Below are positions 32,947 to 41,667 of a DNA stretch of 64,000 nt, in pieces. Position 1 is the first letter of the stretch. Every line of letters begins with the position of its first letter. Source of the DNA: ZC4RG29 sp035304385 (lineage in GTDB: Bacteria; Bacteroidota; Bacteroidia; Cytophagales; Cyclobacteriaceae); contig DATGQD010000041.1 of assembly GCA_035304385.1 (NCBI GenBank), positions 203,053 to 267,052 on the forward strand. The letters are read 5' to 3'. Below the pieces are notes generated by a model. The model had not been told where the DNA came from, did no database searches, and saw only the letters and a program-made list of their open reading frames with translations. A program made the position numbers and the translations under genes.

Positions 32947-33846
32947 ATGAAGCGTATTAAAATGATGGCACTCATCGTATTGCTGGTGCCGATGTGTAAT
33001 ACCCAAAAGTCCTTCGATAAGGGATATTTTGGTATGGGGGTACGACAGGGCGCCCTTGACAACCGCGAAATAGATGAGGCATCCGGCCTGGCGGCCAGTG
33101 TGGTCAACGAGGGCATGCTGTGGACGCACAACGATAGTGGCGATGAAGCGCGCATATTTCTTATCGACGGAAAGGGCGTTTGCAAAGCGGTGGTATGGCT
33201 TGAGGGCGTTACCAACCGTGACTGGGAAGAGATTGCCGTGGGGCCTGGCCCGGAAGAAGGTCAGTCCTATGTGTATGTCGGAGAGATCGGTGATAACCGC
33301 GCGACGTATAAGCACAAGTACCTGTATCGCTTTCCCGAACCGGTGATCCCTTCCCGTCCGGGAATGATTGATACGACAATCCAGGCGCTCGATTCTATCA
33401 AATTCACCCTGGAGGGTGGTCCACGCGACACGGAAGCGTTCGTCGTAGATCCGCTCTCACGCGATATCTATGTGTTCTCGAAAAATGAAAAAAGGGAAAT
33501 TCGCATTTTCCGGTTGCCCTATCCGCAGTCTACGACGGAAGTGATGGAGGCTGAGTTCGTTATGACATTGCCGATCGTTAAAGTGGTTGCCGCCGATATC
33601 TCGCCGGACGGCCGCGAGATCCTCGTCAAGAATTACACGCATGTATATTACTGGCCCAAGGATCCCGATGAACCCCTCCCTTCCGCGTTGGCGCGACCGC
33701 CGCTCAGCCTTCCCTATACCACCGAACCACAGGGCGAGGCGATTGCCTTTGACAGGGCGGGAGAGGGCTATTTCACCCTGAGCGAGGAACACAACAACAG
33801 CGCGCCCTGGCTGCTCTTCTATCCGCGCGTGCGGAATGAAGAATAA
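32947..33846 (+). CDS. Exported beta-propeller-like protein of unknown function
   Basis: 299 residues from the ATG at 32947; the GTG at 32929 only lengthens the signal. An N-terminal signal (IKMMALIVLLVPMCNTQ) may be a lipoprotein type (Cys at about residue 17). The body has repeated beta patterns with Asp motifs: EASGLAASVVNEGMLWTHND, SGDEARIFLIDG, DWEEIAVGPG, YVYVGEIGDNRA, RDTEAFVVDPLSRDIYVFSK, VVAADISPDGREILVKNY and PQGEAIAFDRAGEGYFTLSE, as in blade-repeat proteins related to esterase-like phytase folds. The enzyme role is not settled. It is followed by proC, 70 bases on. Confidence 0.75.
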   Translation: MKRIKMMALIVLLVPMCNTQKSFDKGYFGMGVRQGALDNREIDEASGLAASVVNEGMLWTHNDSGDEARIFLIDGKGVCKAVVWLEGVTNRDWEEIAVGPGPEEGQSYVYVGEIGDNRATYKHKYLYRFPEPVIPSRPGMIDTTIQALDSIKFTLEGGPRDTEAFVVDPLSRDIYVFSKNEKREIRIFRLPYPQSTTEVMEAEFVMTLPIVKVVAADISPDGREILVKNYTHVYYWPKDPDEPLPSALARPPLSLPYTTEPQGEAIAFDRAGEGYFTLSEEHNNSAPWLLFYPRVRNEE

Positions 33847-33916
33847 CCTGACAGATACCGGGGTTTTGTAGATGACTCCATTTAGTAGTTTCTTTGGATC
33901 AAATGCCCATACAACA

Positions 33917-34708
33917 ATGAAAAAAATAGCCATCATAGGCGGGGGTAATCTCGGCACGGCAATCGCAGAGGGATTAATCACCAGCAAGTTTGTGAAAGCC
34001 GGCCACATTACGGTGACAAGACGGAATACCGCTCCCCTTGAGCATCTCGCCAAAAAGGGAGTAAATGTAACAAGCGACAATGCCAAGGCGATTGAAAGCA
34101 GTGAGATCATCATCGTCGCGCTCAAGCCGTACAACGTATGCGACGTATTGAAGGAGTTACGGTCAAGCTTCAACCCCAAAAAGCACGTCCTGGTCAGTGT
34201 AGTCACTGGAATCACACTGAACGACCTGGCCGCCATTGTCGACCACGGCGTTCCTCTGTTCCGTGCTATGCCGAATACCGCGATCGCCATCCGCGAATCG
34301 GTTACCTGTATCTGCGCGGTTGGCGCAAGCAAGAAGCAGACGGCGTTTGTTACCGAGTTGTTCGACCAACTGGGCATCACTATTTCGATCGACGAAAAAC
34401 TGATGGATGCTGCCACGGTGCTTGGCGCCTGCGGCATAGCGTATGCACTTAGATTTATTCGCGCAGCAACACAAGGCGGAATTGAAATCGGCTTCGATGC
34501 CAGGACCGCCAATCTGATTGCTGCACAGACCGTCAATGGTGCAGCCGAGTTACTTCTCAAAGGCAATCGTCATCCGGAAGAGGAAATCGATAAGGTCACG
34601 ACGCCGCGTGGGTGTACGATCGCCGGACTCAATGAAATGGAACACCAGGGATTCTCTTCGTCGCTCATCAAGGGGATCTGCACCTCGTTCGAAAAGATCA
34701 ACCGCTAG
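33917..34708 (+). CDS. proC: Pyrroline-5-carboxylate reductase
   Basis: 263 residues from the ATG at 33917 (an in-frame ATG 15 codons upstream lacks family support). ProC reduces pyrroline-5-carboxylate to proline with NAD(P)H. Visible: the dinucleotide motif KKIAIIGGGNLGTAIAEGL, VALKPYNVCDVLKEL, VSVVTGITLNDLAAIV, LFRAMPNTAIAIRESVTCI, and the C-terminal signature DKVTTPRGCTIAGLNEMEHQGF. All family blocks are in place. The THUMP methyltransferase gene starts 18 bases downstream. Confidence 0.95.
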   Translation: MKKIAIIGGGNLGTAIAEGLITSKFVKAGHITVTRRNTAPLEHLAKKGVNVTSDNAKAIESSEIIIVALKPYNVCDVLKELRSSFNPKKHVLVSVVTGITLNDLAAIVDHGVPLFRAMPNTAIAIRESVTCICAVGASKKQTAFVTELFDQLGITISIDEKLMDAATVLGACGIAYALRFIRAATQGGIEIGFDARTANLIAAQTVNGAAELLLKGNRHPEEEIDKVTTPRGCTIAGLNEMEHQGFSSSLIKGICTSFEKINR

Positions 34709-34726
34709 GCCACCACGTTCACCGGC

Positions 34727-35893
34727 ATGGTTGATCCCTTCCAACGGACTGGCCGAATTATTGTCACGTGCAGTAAAAGGCTGGCGTCCTATCTTGAAAT
34801 GGAATTGGTAGGACTCGGCTACCGACCGGTACGGGTCTTTCAGACCGGCGTGGAGCTCCGCGGCTCACTGGATGATTGTATGGTGCTCAACCTCAATCTC
34901 CGTTGCGCCAGCCAGGTGCTCTACTCCATTGCCGAGTTGACGGTCCGGGATCCTGAAGCACTGTATCAGGGCCTGGTGCGCTTTCCCTGGGAGACGCTGA
35001 TCTCATCGGACGATTATTTTTCCGTCACAGCCAACGTGAGGACACCCTCTGTCAACAACGCGCTATTTGTAAACGTCCGCGTCAAGGATGCCATAGCCGA
35101 CCGGCTCAGAAAGGAGACGGGAAAGCGCGCCAATTCCGGTGCTCAATTGAGAGGTGCCGTGGTACACGTGTACTGGAAGGACCAGCAGGCCGAGGTGTTT
35201 CTGGATACCTCCGGCGAAACACTGGCGAAGCACGGCTATCGGAAACATCCCGGTAAGGCGCCCATGCTGGAGTCCCTGGCGACGGCGACGCTGATGGCTT
35301 CGCAGTGGGACATGCAGTCGCCCTTTATCAATCCCATGTGCGGATCAGGTACGCTCGCGATCGAAGCCGCTCTCCTGGCCACAAACCGGAAGCCGGGACT
35401 TTACCGCTCTCATTTCGCTTTTATGCATGTGAAAGGTTATCGGCCTGAAAGGTTCGCAGCGCTGGCTTCCTCCCTTCGTGAAAATGTAAGGGAGCAACCG
35501 CGGCTGAAAGTCATTGCCACCGATATCAGCCTGGAGGCCATCAGAACAGCGAAGGCCAACGCGGAGAGCGCCGGCGTTGCCCATTGTATCCATTTTGAAA
35601 AATGCGATTTTGAAAGCACGCCTATACCCGCCGGCCGAAAGGGCGTTATCTTTTTCAATCCCGAATACGGCGAACGTCTTGGAGATGTACGGGCGCTGGA
35701 GCACACGTACAAACGCATTGGCGACTTCTTGAAAAAGAAGGGCGAGGGGTATACGGGTTGTGTGTTCACGGGCAACCCTGAGCTGGCCAAAAAGATCGGT
35801 CTGCGTCCGGCCCGGCGCATCGAATTTTATTCAGCAAAGATCGACTGCCGGCTGTTGCGATATGATCTGTATGCCGGGTCGCGTGCCACGTAG
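34727..35893 (+). CDS. THUMP-domain RNA methyltransferase (RlmL N-terminal half type)
   Basis: 388 residues. A ferredoxin-like/THUMP RNA-binding part (1-160, ending near FVNVRVKDAIADRLRKETGKR) is followed by a Rossmann methyltransferase domain: NPMCGSGTLAIEAALLA near 202 (SAM site), VIATDISLEAIRTAKANAE, and the catalytic NPEYGERLG near 310, the N-P-P-Y position having Glu in place of the second Pro. It corresponds to the part of RlmL that makes m2G2445 in 23S rRNA. The second (RlmK) half found in gamma-proteobacteria is missing, as is normal for this group. Confidence 0.88.
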   Translation: MVDPFQRTGRIIVTCSKRLASYLEMELVGLGYRPVRVFQTGVELRGSLDDCMVLNLNLRCASQVLYSIAELTVRDPEALYQGLVRFPWETLISSDDYFSVTANVRTPSVNNALFVNVRVKDAIADRLRKETGKRANSGAQLRGAVVHVYWKDQQAEVFLDTSGETLAKHGYRKHPGKAPMLESLATATLMASQWDMQSPFINPMCGSGTLAIEAALLATNRKPGLYRSHFAFMHVKGYRPERFAALASSLRENVREQPRLKVIATDISLEAIRTAKANAESAGVAHCIHFEKCDFESTPIPAGRKGVIFFNPEYGERLGDVRALEHTYKRIGDFLKKKGEGYTGCVFTGNPELAKKIGLRPARRIEFYSAKIDCRLLRYDLYAGSRAT

Positions 35894-35916
35894 CCGAATA
35901 ATCGGCAGCGATACAT

Positions 35917-38742
35917 TTAGGCGCGCAATTTTTCCTTCAGAAACCGCGCCGTATGGCCTTTGCTTTTTTTGACCATCTCCTCAGGTGTGCCGGCAAACAC
36001 CAGGCGGCCGCCATTCTTTTCACCGCCCTCAGGCCCCAGGTCTATGATCCAGTCGGCGCACTTGATTACCTCGAGGTTGTGTTCGATGACAACAACGGAG
36101 TGCCCCTGGTCGATAAGCGCGTTAATTGCCGTCAGGAGTTTGGAGATATCGTGAAAGTGTAATCCTGTGGTCGGTTCATCAAAGATGAAAAGGATCTGAC
36201 CCGTCGACGCGTTCTTCCCGAGGAAGGACGCCAGCTTCACACGTTGCGCTTCGCCGCCACTGAGCGAGTTTGACGATTGGCCGAGCTTTACATATCCCAA
36301 CCCCACATCGAACAGCGGACGGATCTTGTCATGAATGGGTTTTCGTTCCTGGAAGAATGTCAGACTCTCCTCGACGGTAAGGTTGAGTACATCGTCGATG
36401 TTCTTTCCATTGTACTCGACTTCCAGGATCTCTTGTTTGAAACGCTTTCCGTTACACGTTTCACACTTCAGGTAGATGTCTGCCATGAATTGCATCTCTA
36501 CCTTGATCTCTCCTTCCCCCTGGCAGGTTTCGCATCGGCCGCCTTCTACGTTGAAGGAAAAGTAGGCGGGCTTATAACCGCGTTGCACGGCCAGCGGCTG
36601 ATCTGCGAAAAGTTGCCGTATGGCATCGTACGCTTTAACGTAGCTGACGGGATTGGAGCGGGAAGATTTTCCTATCGGATTCTGGTCGACGAACTCTACC
36701 TGTGCAATGCGGCCAATGTCCCCTTTTATGGTGTCGAAACGACCGGGCGTTTCACCCGGGTTCCCTGTCGCCCGCGACACCGCCGGGTAAAGAATCTTCC
36801 GGACCAGCGTTGACTTGCCGGAGCCGCTTACACCCGTGATCGCCGTGAGGACGCCCAACGGGAAAGTGACTGTAAGGTTTGCCAGGTTGTTTTCGCGCGC
36901 GCCCGTGATGGTAATGGAGTCCGACCATTTCCGTCGCTTACGGGGTGTTGCAATTTTTTCCTTTCCTGTAAGGTAGTCGGTTGTGTATGACCGGGTCGAT
37001 CCGTTGAGATCGCGCAGTGATCCCTGGAAAACCAGCTGGCCGCCATGCACGCCGGCATCAGGGCCGATGTCGATGATCTGGTCGGCAGACCGCATGATCT
37101 CTTCTTCGTGTTCGACGACGATTACGGTGTTGCCCAGATCACGGAGGGATTTGAGCACCTCTACCATCCGGGCAGTATCGCGTGGGTGTAACCCAATGCT
37201 GGGTTCATCCATGATATACATCGATCCGACCAAAGAGCTGCCAAGGGCCGTCGCGAGTTTGATGCGTTGAAATTCGCCGCCGGAAAGCGTATTGGTCAAC
37301 CGGTTGAGGGTAAGGTAGCCGAGGCCTACGCGCACCATATAGTCGAGCCTCGAATTGATCTCCGTCAGAATTCGCTCCGACACCTTCAGGTCATGGGCCG
37401 GCAACTTCAGTTTCTTAAAGAAGACCAGGGCATCTTCTATGGACATCAAGACGATATCGGTAATGGACCGGCCACCGACCTTAACATACTGTGCATCTTT
37501 GCGCAGCCGCGTTCCTTTGCAATCCGGACAGTCGGTCCGCCCGCGGTACCGTGAGAGCATGACACGGTACTGAATCTTATGTGACTTTCTTTCGAGGTAT
37601 TTGAAAAAGTCGTTGATACCGTCAAAGTATTCATTCCCCGTCCACAACAGTTCGCGTTCAGCGGCGCTCAATTCGTTGTAAGGCCGGTGGATGGGAAAGT
37701 CGAAACGGATCCCGTTCTTGACCAGGGGGGTAAGCCACTCGCCCATCACTTCAGAGCGCCAGGGCGCGATGGCGCCTTCGTATACAGACAAGGTTTTGTC
37801 AGGGATGACCAGGTCTTCATCGATGCCCAGCACCTTCCCAAAACCCTCGCATGTCCGGCATGCGCCGTAGGGGTTGTTGAAGCTGAAGAAGTTGATGGAG
37901 GGCTCGGTGAATCGCATTCCATCGCGCTCAAAGCGATCGGAAAAACGCATCGGTTCGTGGCCTTCGGCATAGACGATGCATTCTCCTTCGCCTTCATAGA
38001 AGGCAGTCTGGATGGAATCGGCAAGCCGGTATGTTGTGTCCTGGTCGTCCGGCGCTACTACCGCCCGGTCGATGAGCACCTCGATGCCGTCTTTCGGCTT
38101 TTTCTTCTTTTTCGAGATCTCCTCGAGGTATTCTTCGATGTAATGAACTGTTCCATTGATGAGGATGCGCGCGAATCCCTTGCTCAGGAGGAGGGTGAGG
38201 TCATCCACCAGCTTTCTGCCCTTCGGCGTTCGCAGGGTGTGGGCAATCATGACCCGGGTTCCGGGTTTGAGCGCATTGATGGCGTCGACCACGTCGGTCA
38301 CCGTGTTGCGTTTTACCTCCTTGCCACTTATCGGGGAAATGGTTTTACCTACCCGCGCGAAGAGCAACTTGAGATAGTCGTAAATCTCGGTAGTAGTTCC
38401 TACGGTAGATCGTGGATTGCGCGTGTTGACCTTTTGTTCGATGGCTATGGCGGGCGACACGCCCCGGATGTAGTCGACATCGGGCTTTTCCATTCGCCCA
38501 AGAAATTGCCGCGCGTATGAACTGAGGCTTTCGACATACATCCGCTGACCCTCTGCGAAGAGAGTGTCAAAGGCGAGCGAGGATTTGCCTGAGCCAGACA
38601 GGCCTGTGATGACGACAAGCCGGTTTCGCGGAATGGCCACACTCAGATTCCGAAGGTTGTTAACCCGTGCACGCTTTATGATAATGTAATTCCTGGGATC
38701 AAGCGTATCCAGGTGGGCGTCAGCGTTTAGTTTCTTGCTCAT
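35917..38742 (-). CDS. uvrA: Excinuclease ABC subunit A
   Basis: 941 residues. UvrA finds bulky DNA damage and loads UvrB. Two ABC ATPase modules: Walker A GLSGSGKSS near residue 47 and GVSGSGKST near 640; signature NTLSGGEFQRIKLATALGSS and NSLSGGEAQRVKLASFLGK; Walker B YIMDEPSIGLHPRDT and FIFDEPTTGLHFHD. Zinc-binding CxxC pairs are in ACRTCEGFG and DCPDCKGTR (first finger) and RCETCQGEGE and KCETCNGKRF (second). Full length. A TATTTTTG box lies 12 bases upstream of the start. Confidence 0.97.
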   Translation of the reverse strand: MSKKLNADAHLDTLDPRNYIIIKRARVNNLRNLSVAIPRNRLVVITGLSGSGKSSLAFDTLFAEGQRMYVESLSSYARQFLGRMEKPDVDYIRGVSPAIAIEQKVNTRNPRSTVGTTTEIYDYLKLLFARVGKTISPISGKEVKRNTVTDVVDAINALKPGTRVMIAHTLRTPKGRKLVDDLTLLLSKGFARILINGTVHYIEEYLEEISKKKKKPKDGIEVLIDRAVVAPDDQDTTYRLADSIQTAFYEGEGECIVYAEGHEPMRFSDRFERDGMRFTEPSINFFSFNNPYGACRTCEGFGKVLGIDEDLVIPDKTLSVYEGAIAPWRSEVMGEWLTPLVKNGIRFDFPIHRPYNELSAAERELLWTGNEYFDGINDFFKYLERKSHKIQYRVMLSRYRGRTDCPDCKGTRLRKDAQYVKVGGRSITDIVLMSIEDALVFFKKLKLPAHDLKVSERILTEINSRLDYMVRVGLGYLTLNRLTNTLSGGEFQRIKLATALGSSLVGSMYIMDEPSIGLHPRDTARMVEVLKSLRDLGNTVIVVEHEEEIMRSADQIIDIGPDAGVHGGQLVFQGSLRDLNGSTRSYTTDYLTGKEKIATPRKRRKWSDSITITGARENNLANLTVTFPLGVLTAITGVSGSGKSTLVRKILYPAVSRATGNPGETPGRFDTIKGDIGRIAQVEFVDQNPIGKSSRSNPVSYVKAYDAIRQLFADQPLAVQRGYKPAYFSFNVEGGRCETCQGEGEIKVEMQFMADIYLKCETCNGKRFKQEILEVEYNGKNIDDVLNLTVEESLTFFQERKPIHDKIRPLFDVGLGYVKLGQSSNSLSGGEAQRVKLASFLGKNASTGQILFIFDEPTTGLHFHDISKLLTAINALIDQGHSVVVIEHNLEVIKCADWIIDLGPEGGEKNGGRLVFAGTPEEMVKKSKGHTARFLKEKLRA

Positions 38743-38754
38743 CGATCAGGACCG

Positions 38755-38762
38755 CAAAAATA
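38755..38762 (-). promoter_or_regulatory. -7 promoter box for uvrA
   Basis: TATTTTTG on the minus strand matches TAnnTTTG, 12 bases before the uvrA ATG. A -33 element is not clear, and no LexA-type palindrome was seen. Confidence 0.45.
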
Positions 38763-38947
38763 GCTATTAATGTGGTGAAGTACCCGGTACCGATAACAAC
38801 CGGAAGTGACGATTTGTGTCACGTACGATCCGTTATAGTAAGGTCTTTCGGGGAGCGGGAAGTTCCGGATGGCTGCGTCGGCAAAAGGAAAATTCGACGG
38901 GGTTACGGGTAACGGTCGATGGGCCGACTGATGGGTGGCGCCTGCAT

Positions 38948-38990
38948 AAAAAAAGCCGAACACCACTCGCGACCGGTGGTGTTCAGGCTT
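38948..38990 (-). terminator. Rho-independent terminator
   Basis: On the minus strand AAGCC-TGAACACCACC pairs with GTGGTGTTC-GGCTT around a loop, followed by seven T. It lies 21 bases after the stop of the small conserved gene at 39012-39374 and closes that transcript. Confidence 0.85.
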
Positions 38991-39011
38991 ATTGGGTGAT
39001 TTGGAAAATAT

Positions 39012-39374
39012 TCAACTGTCGAAATCCGGGTCGTAGCTGGCCTCGGAACTCTGTTTGTCGGATGCCGAATCGTAATCATCGTCCCCTCCAAAGTCATCCG
39101 TTCCATAGTCGTCCGACTCGGTGTTGTCAAAATCCTCTTCCGGATTCGCCTCAACATCGTACTCTCCGTCGCTGTTCTTGGTGGCCGGCACCTTTACCAA
39201 AATAATGGAGTCTTCCGTCTCCAGGGGGAAGACGAAAATAGGCTCCTTTTTAGCGTTGGTGATCCGGGTGATGTTTGCCTCATAGCCGTTCGGATACTGG
39301 CGACGGAGGAGCTCCCGTAGGTCTTCAGCGAGGTTGTCGAGGCTCTTAATGACGCGCTTCTTAGTTTCAGGCAT
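39012..39374 (-). CDS. Conserved small protein with acidic tail
   Basis: 120 residues from the ATG at 39374 (MPETKKRVIKSLDNLAEDLRELLRRQYPNG); the earlier in-frame start adds ten unlike residues. The first 75 residues are ordered: a helix, then ITRITNAKKEPIFVFPLETEDSIILVKVPA. The rest, about 45 residues, is almost all Asp, Glu, Ser and Gly, so disordered and acidic. I recall close homologues in other Cytophagales, where they are annotated as hypothetical. It is divergent from the sigma-factor gene and has its own strong terminator. No function can be given. Confidence 0.75.
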   Translation of the reverse strand: MPETKKRVIKSLDNLAEDLRELLRRQYPNGYEANITRITNAKKEPIFVFPLETEDSIILVKVPATKNSDGEYDVEANPEEDFDNTESDDYGTDDFGGDDDYDSASDKQSSEASYDPDFDS

Positions 39375-39450
39375 AGCGATACCCAGCACTCTGATTTTGG
39401 ACAAATACCCAAAGAAAATTCATTGAAGGCAAGAATTTTGAAAAAATTTT

Positions 39451-39480
39451 TTGTCGGCCCGGAGAAAGTTCCTATCTTTT
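39451..39480 (+). promoter_or_regulatory. Promoter of the sigma-factor gene
   Basis: TTG (end of a TTTTTTG run) at 39451-39453, 19 bases, then TATCTTTT at 39473-39480, one base off TAnnTTTG. The leader would be about 65 bases. Confidence 0.55.
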
Positions 39481-39551
39481 CCAACCTGTTCCATTGGCCT
39501 AACCCCTAAACTATCGAAACATAGCTCTACGTTACCTAAAGCACGAACAGA

Positions 39552-40202
39552 ATGATAGACAGCAGATTTGGCGACAGCAAGCTGGTGTCGCTCTATCAAA
39601 ATGGTAACGAGGAGGCATTTGAAATTCTTGTGAACAGGCACAAGTCCCGAATTTATACCGCAATTTATCTCATCGTCAAGGATCGGTATGTAGCTGAGGA
39701 TTTGTTGCAGGAAACGTTCATAAAGGCTGTGAATACCATCCGCAGCGGTCGGTACAATGAGGAGGGCAAATTCTCACCGTGGCTGAGCAGAATAGCCCAC
39801 AATCTCGCGATAGACCATTTCCGAAAGCGCAAGCGCTACCCCGAAATCGTCCTGGAAGACGGCAGTTCTGTCTTTAACTCCGTGGATTTCAGCGAGGAAT
39901 CCATAGAATCCCAGCAGATCATGCGGGATAATAAATCCCGTTTGCGGGCGTTAATAAAGGAGCTTCCCGACGAACAGAAGCAGGTCCTGATTATGCGACA
40001 CTATCTACAGATGAGTTTTCAGGAGATTGCAGACCGCACCGGCGTGAGCATCAACACCGCGTTGGGCAGAATGCGGTACGCGCTCATCAACCTCAGAAAG
40101 AAAATGATAAAAACCAGAGCCTATGACAAAGACGTTTACCGAACGCGACTTGATCAGGTATTTATACCACGAAACATCGGAGAAAGAGGCGAAGGAACTT
40201 AG
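39552..40202 (+). CDS. Sigma-70 family (ECF-type) RNA polymerase sigma factor
   Basis: 216 residues. Region 2 is at about 25-95 (EAFEILVNRHKSRIYTAIYLIVKDRYVAEDLLQETFIKA; WLSRIAHNLAIDHFRKRKR), the -10 binding part; region 4 at about 135-195 (LPDEQKQVLIMRHYLQMSFQEIADRTGVSINTALGRMRYALINLRK, in pieces) is the -35 binding helix-turn-helix. There is no region 3, so it is the ECF type. About 15 residues after region 4 (VFIPRNIGERGEGT) are coded in DNA that also encodes the next gene. Its own promoter is close to the housekeeping type. Confidence 0.92.
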   Translation: MIDSRFGDSKLVSLYQNGNEEAFEILVNRHKSRIYTAIYLIVKDRYVAEDLLQETFIKAVNTIRSGRYNEEGKFSPWLSRIAHNLAIDHFRKRKRYPEIVLEDGSSVFNSVDFSEESIESQQIMRDNKSRLRALIKELPDEQKQVLIMRHYLQMSFQEIADRTGVSINTALGRMRYALINLRKKMIKTRAYDKDVYRTRLDQVFIPRNIGERGEGT

Positions 40203-40353
40203 CAACGCCCTTCGCTGCGACTCAGAACTGCTGGCGCTTTTCAACGAACTAAGCGCTGTGAAAAAAATGATGGACGAGGCCGTCCTGGAACCGTCCTCGC
40301 AAACGGTTCTCAACATCCTCAGCCACGCCCGCGGCGTGAGCGCGAAGGACTGA
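40123..40353 (+). CDS. Small protein overlapping the sigma-factor gene, possible anti-sigma
   Basis: 76 residues, starting 80 bases before the sigma-factor stop in another frame. The sequence (MTKTFTERDLIRYLYHETSEKEAKELSNALRCDSELL, in pieces) looks all-helical with a short charged start, then LFNELSAVKKMMDEAVLEPSSQTVLNIL. The first half, with E-x-x-L-x-x-Y-L-Y-x-E-x-S-x-x-E, resembles the start of small anti-sigma proteins, but there is no zinc H-x3-C-x2-C motif and no membrane segment. The overlap indicates coupled translation with its likely partner. A strong terminator follows. Confidence 0.75.
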   Translation: MTKTFTERDLIRYLYHETSEKEAKELSNALRCDSELLALFNELSAVKKMMDEAVLEPSSQTVLNILSHARGVSAKD

Positions 40354-40404
40354 CGCCTCATCGTTCGACATTGCCTAACGGCCATAAAGTCGATTTCAGC
40401 TTCC

Positions 40405-40434
40405 AAAACCCCCTGCTTGTCAGGGGGTTTTTTT
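40405..40434 (+). terminator. Rho-independent terminator of the sigma-factor operon
   Basis: AAAACCCCCTG, five-base loop, CAGGGGG, then seven T. It lies 52 bases after the small gene and 28 bases before the glycosyltransferase start. Confidence 0.9.
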
Positions 40435-40461
40435 GTTTCCTGATACCGCTTTCTTTGCAGG

Positions 40462-41649
40462 GTGAACGTTGTCATCCTGCATCAGCATTTTAAAGCGCCT
40501 GACCGGGGCGGTGCCATTCGCTCCTATTACCTGGCGCGGGCGCTGATAGCCGCCGGATGCCGCGTGACGGTGCTGACGGGCCACAACGGACCCTACCAAC
40601 GCGAAATGCTCAACGGCATCGACGTGCACTGGTTGCCTGTCGCCTACGACAACCGGTTTGGATTTACGGCACGGGGGTGGTCTTTTCTTCGCTATATCCT
40701 CCGGGTGCGGCGGCATCGCAACCTGTTCAGGAGCGCCGATCTATGCTATGCCATCTCCGTGCCGCTGACTACGGGCATTGCCGCTATGCGGATTCGGAAG
40801 CGCTATGACATACCCTACATTTTTGAGGTAGGCGACCTTTGGCCCGACGCCCCCATCGAACTCGGATTTATCCGGAACCGCCTCCTGCAACGAATACTGC
40901 AGACGCTGGAGCGAAGAATATACGCGAACGCCTCGGCGATCGTCGCGCTGTCGCCACCCATCCGTACGGCAATCGAAAGCCGCGTTGCAGGCAAAGAGGT
41001 ACACCTCATTCCCAACATGGCGGACACACGCTACTTCACCCCGGAAGAAAAAAATCCGGATATCGCGCGCGAATACGGGGTGCCGAAAGGGTTCGTCATA
41101 TCCTACCTGGGCGCCCTCGGATACGCCAACGGGCTGGACTACCTCTTGCAATGTGCCAGCGCCTGCCAGAAAAGCGGAATGGCGGTGACGTTCCTTATCT
41201 GCGGCGAAGGCGCTGAGTCGGATAGCCTCCGGGAACAAGCGCGTGCAGCGTCGCTCGCGAACGTAAAGTTTGTACCCTTCCAAAACCGCGAGGGCATAAG
41301 AAGGCTAATGAATATCACAGATGCGGTATTTGTCTCGTTCCGGCCCGTGCCCGTCCTCGAAACAGGATCTCCCAACAAGTACTTCGACGGCCTCGCAGCG
41401 GGCAAGCTTATCGTGGTGAACTTTGGTGGATGGATACGGGAGGAAATACAAGCCCAGGGCTGCGGCATATACGTCGATCCTCATGATCCTTCCAGCTTTG
41501 TGACGCAATTGGTACCCTTCGTTACCGACGCCGATATGCTGCGGCAATATCAGCAAAGGGCGCGGCACCTGGCAGAAACCAGGTATTCCCGCGACCAACT
41601 TGGCGGCCTGTTCACAAAAATAATTCTGTCGCAGCGGCGTCGACGATAG
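40462..41649 (+). CDS. Glycosyltransferase family 4 (WbuB-like)
   Basis: 395 residues with a GTG start. GT-B fold: N-terminal domain start MNVVILHQHFKAPDRGGAIR with the Gly-rich acceptor loop, YIFEVGDLWPDAPIELGFI, and NADTRY-type linker; the C-terminal nucleotide-sugar domain begins FVISYLGALGYANGLDYLL and has LETGSPNKYFDGLAAGKLIVV, in which S-P-N-K-Y-F-D replaces the second Glu of the GT4 E-x7-E motif, as in WbuB-type transferases. It probably moves an activated sugar onto a surface glycan. It starts just after a terminator, so it must have its own promoter inside the previous 28 bases or be read through. Confidence 0.87.
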   Translation: MNVVILHQHFKAPDRGGAIRSYYLARALIAAGCRVTVLTGHNGPYQREMLNGIDVHWLPVAYDNRFGFTARGWSFLRYILRVRRHRNLFRSADLCYAISVPLTTGIAAMRIRKRYDIPYIFEVGDLWPDAPIELGFIRNRLLQRILQTLERRIYANASAIVALSPPIRTAIESRVAGKEVHLIPNMADTRYFTPEEKNPDIAREYGVPKGFVISYLGALGYANGLDYLLQCASACQKSGMAVTFLICGEGAESDSLREQARAASLANVKFVPFQNREGIRRLMNITDAVFVSFRPVPVLETGSPNKYFDGLAAGKLIVVNFGGWIREEIQAQGCGIYVDPHDPSSFVTQLVPFVTDADMLRQYQQRARHLAETRYSRDQLGGLFTKIILSQRRRR

Positions 41650-41667
41650 GCGGATCGCTGTCGGGAA

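Noticed and set aside
33457..34566. 369-codon minus-strand frame over the propeller-like gene and proC
   Set aside because: It spans parts of two plus-strand genes, one of them firmly proC, and has no recognisable domain.
37687..38520. 277-codon plus-strand frame over uvrA
   Set aside because: Antisense to UvrA zinc-finger and ATPase sequence; no motif of its own.
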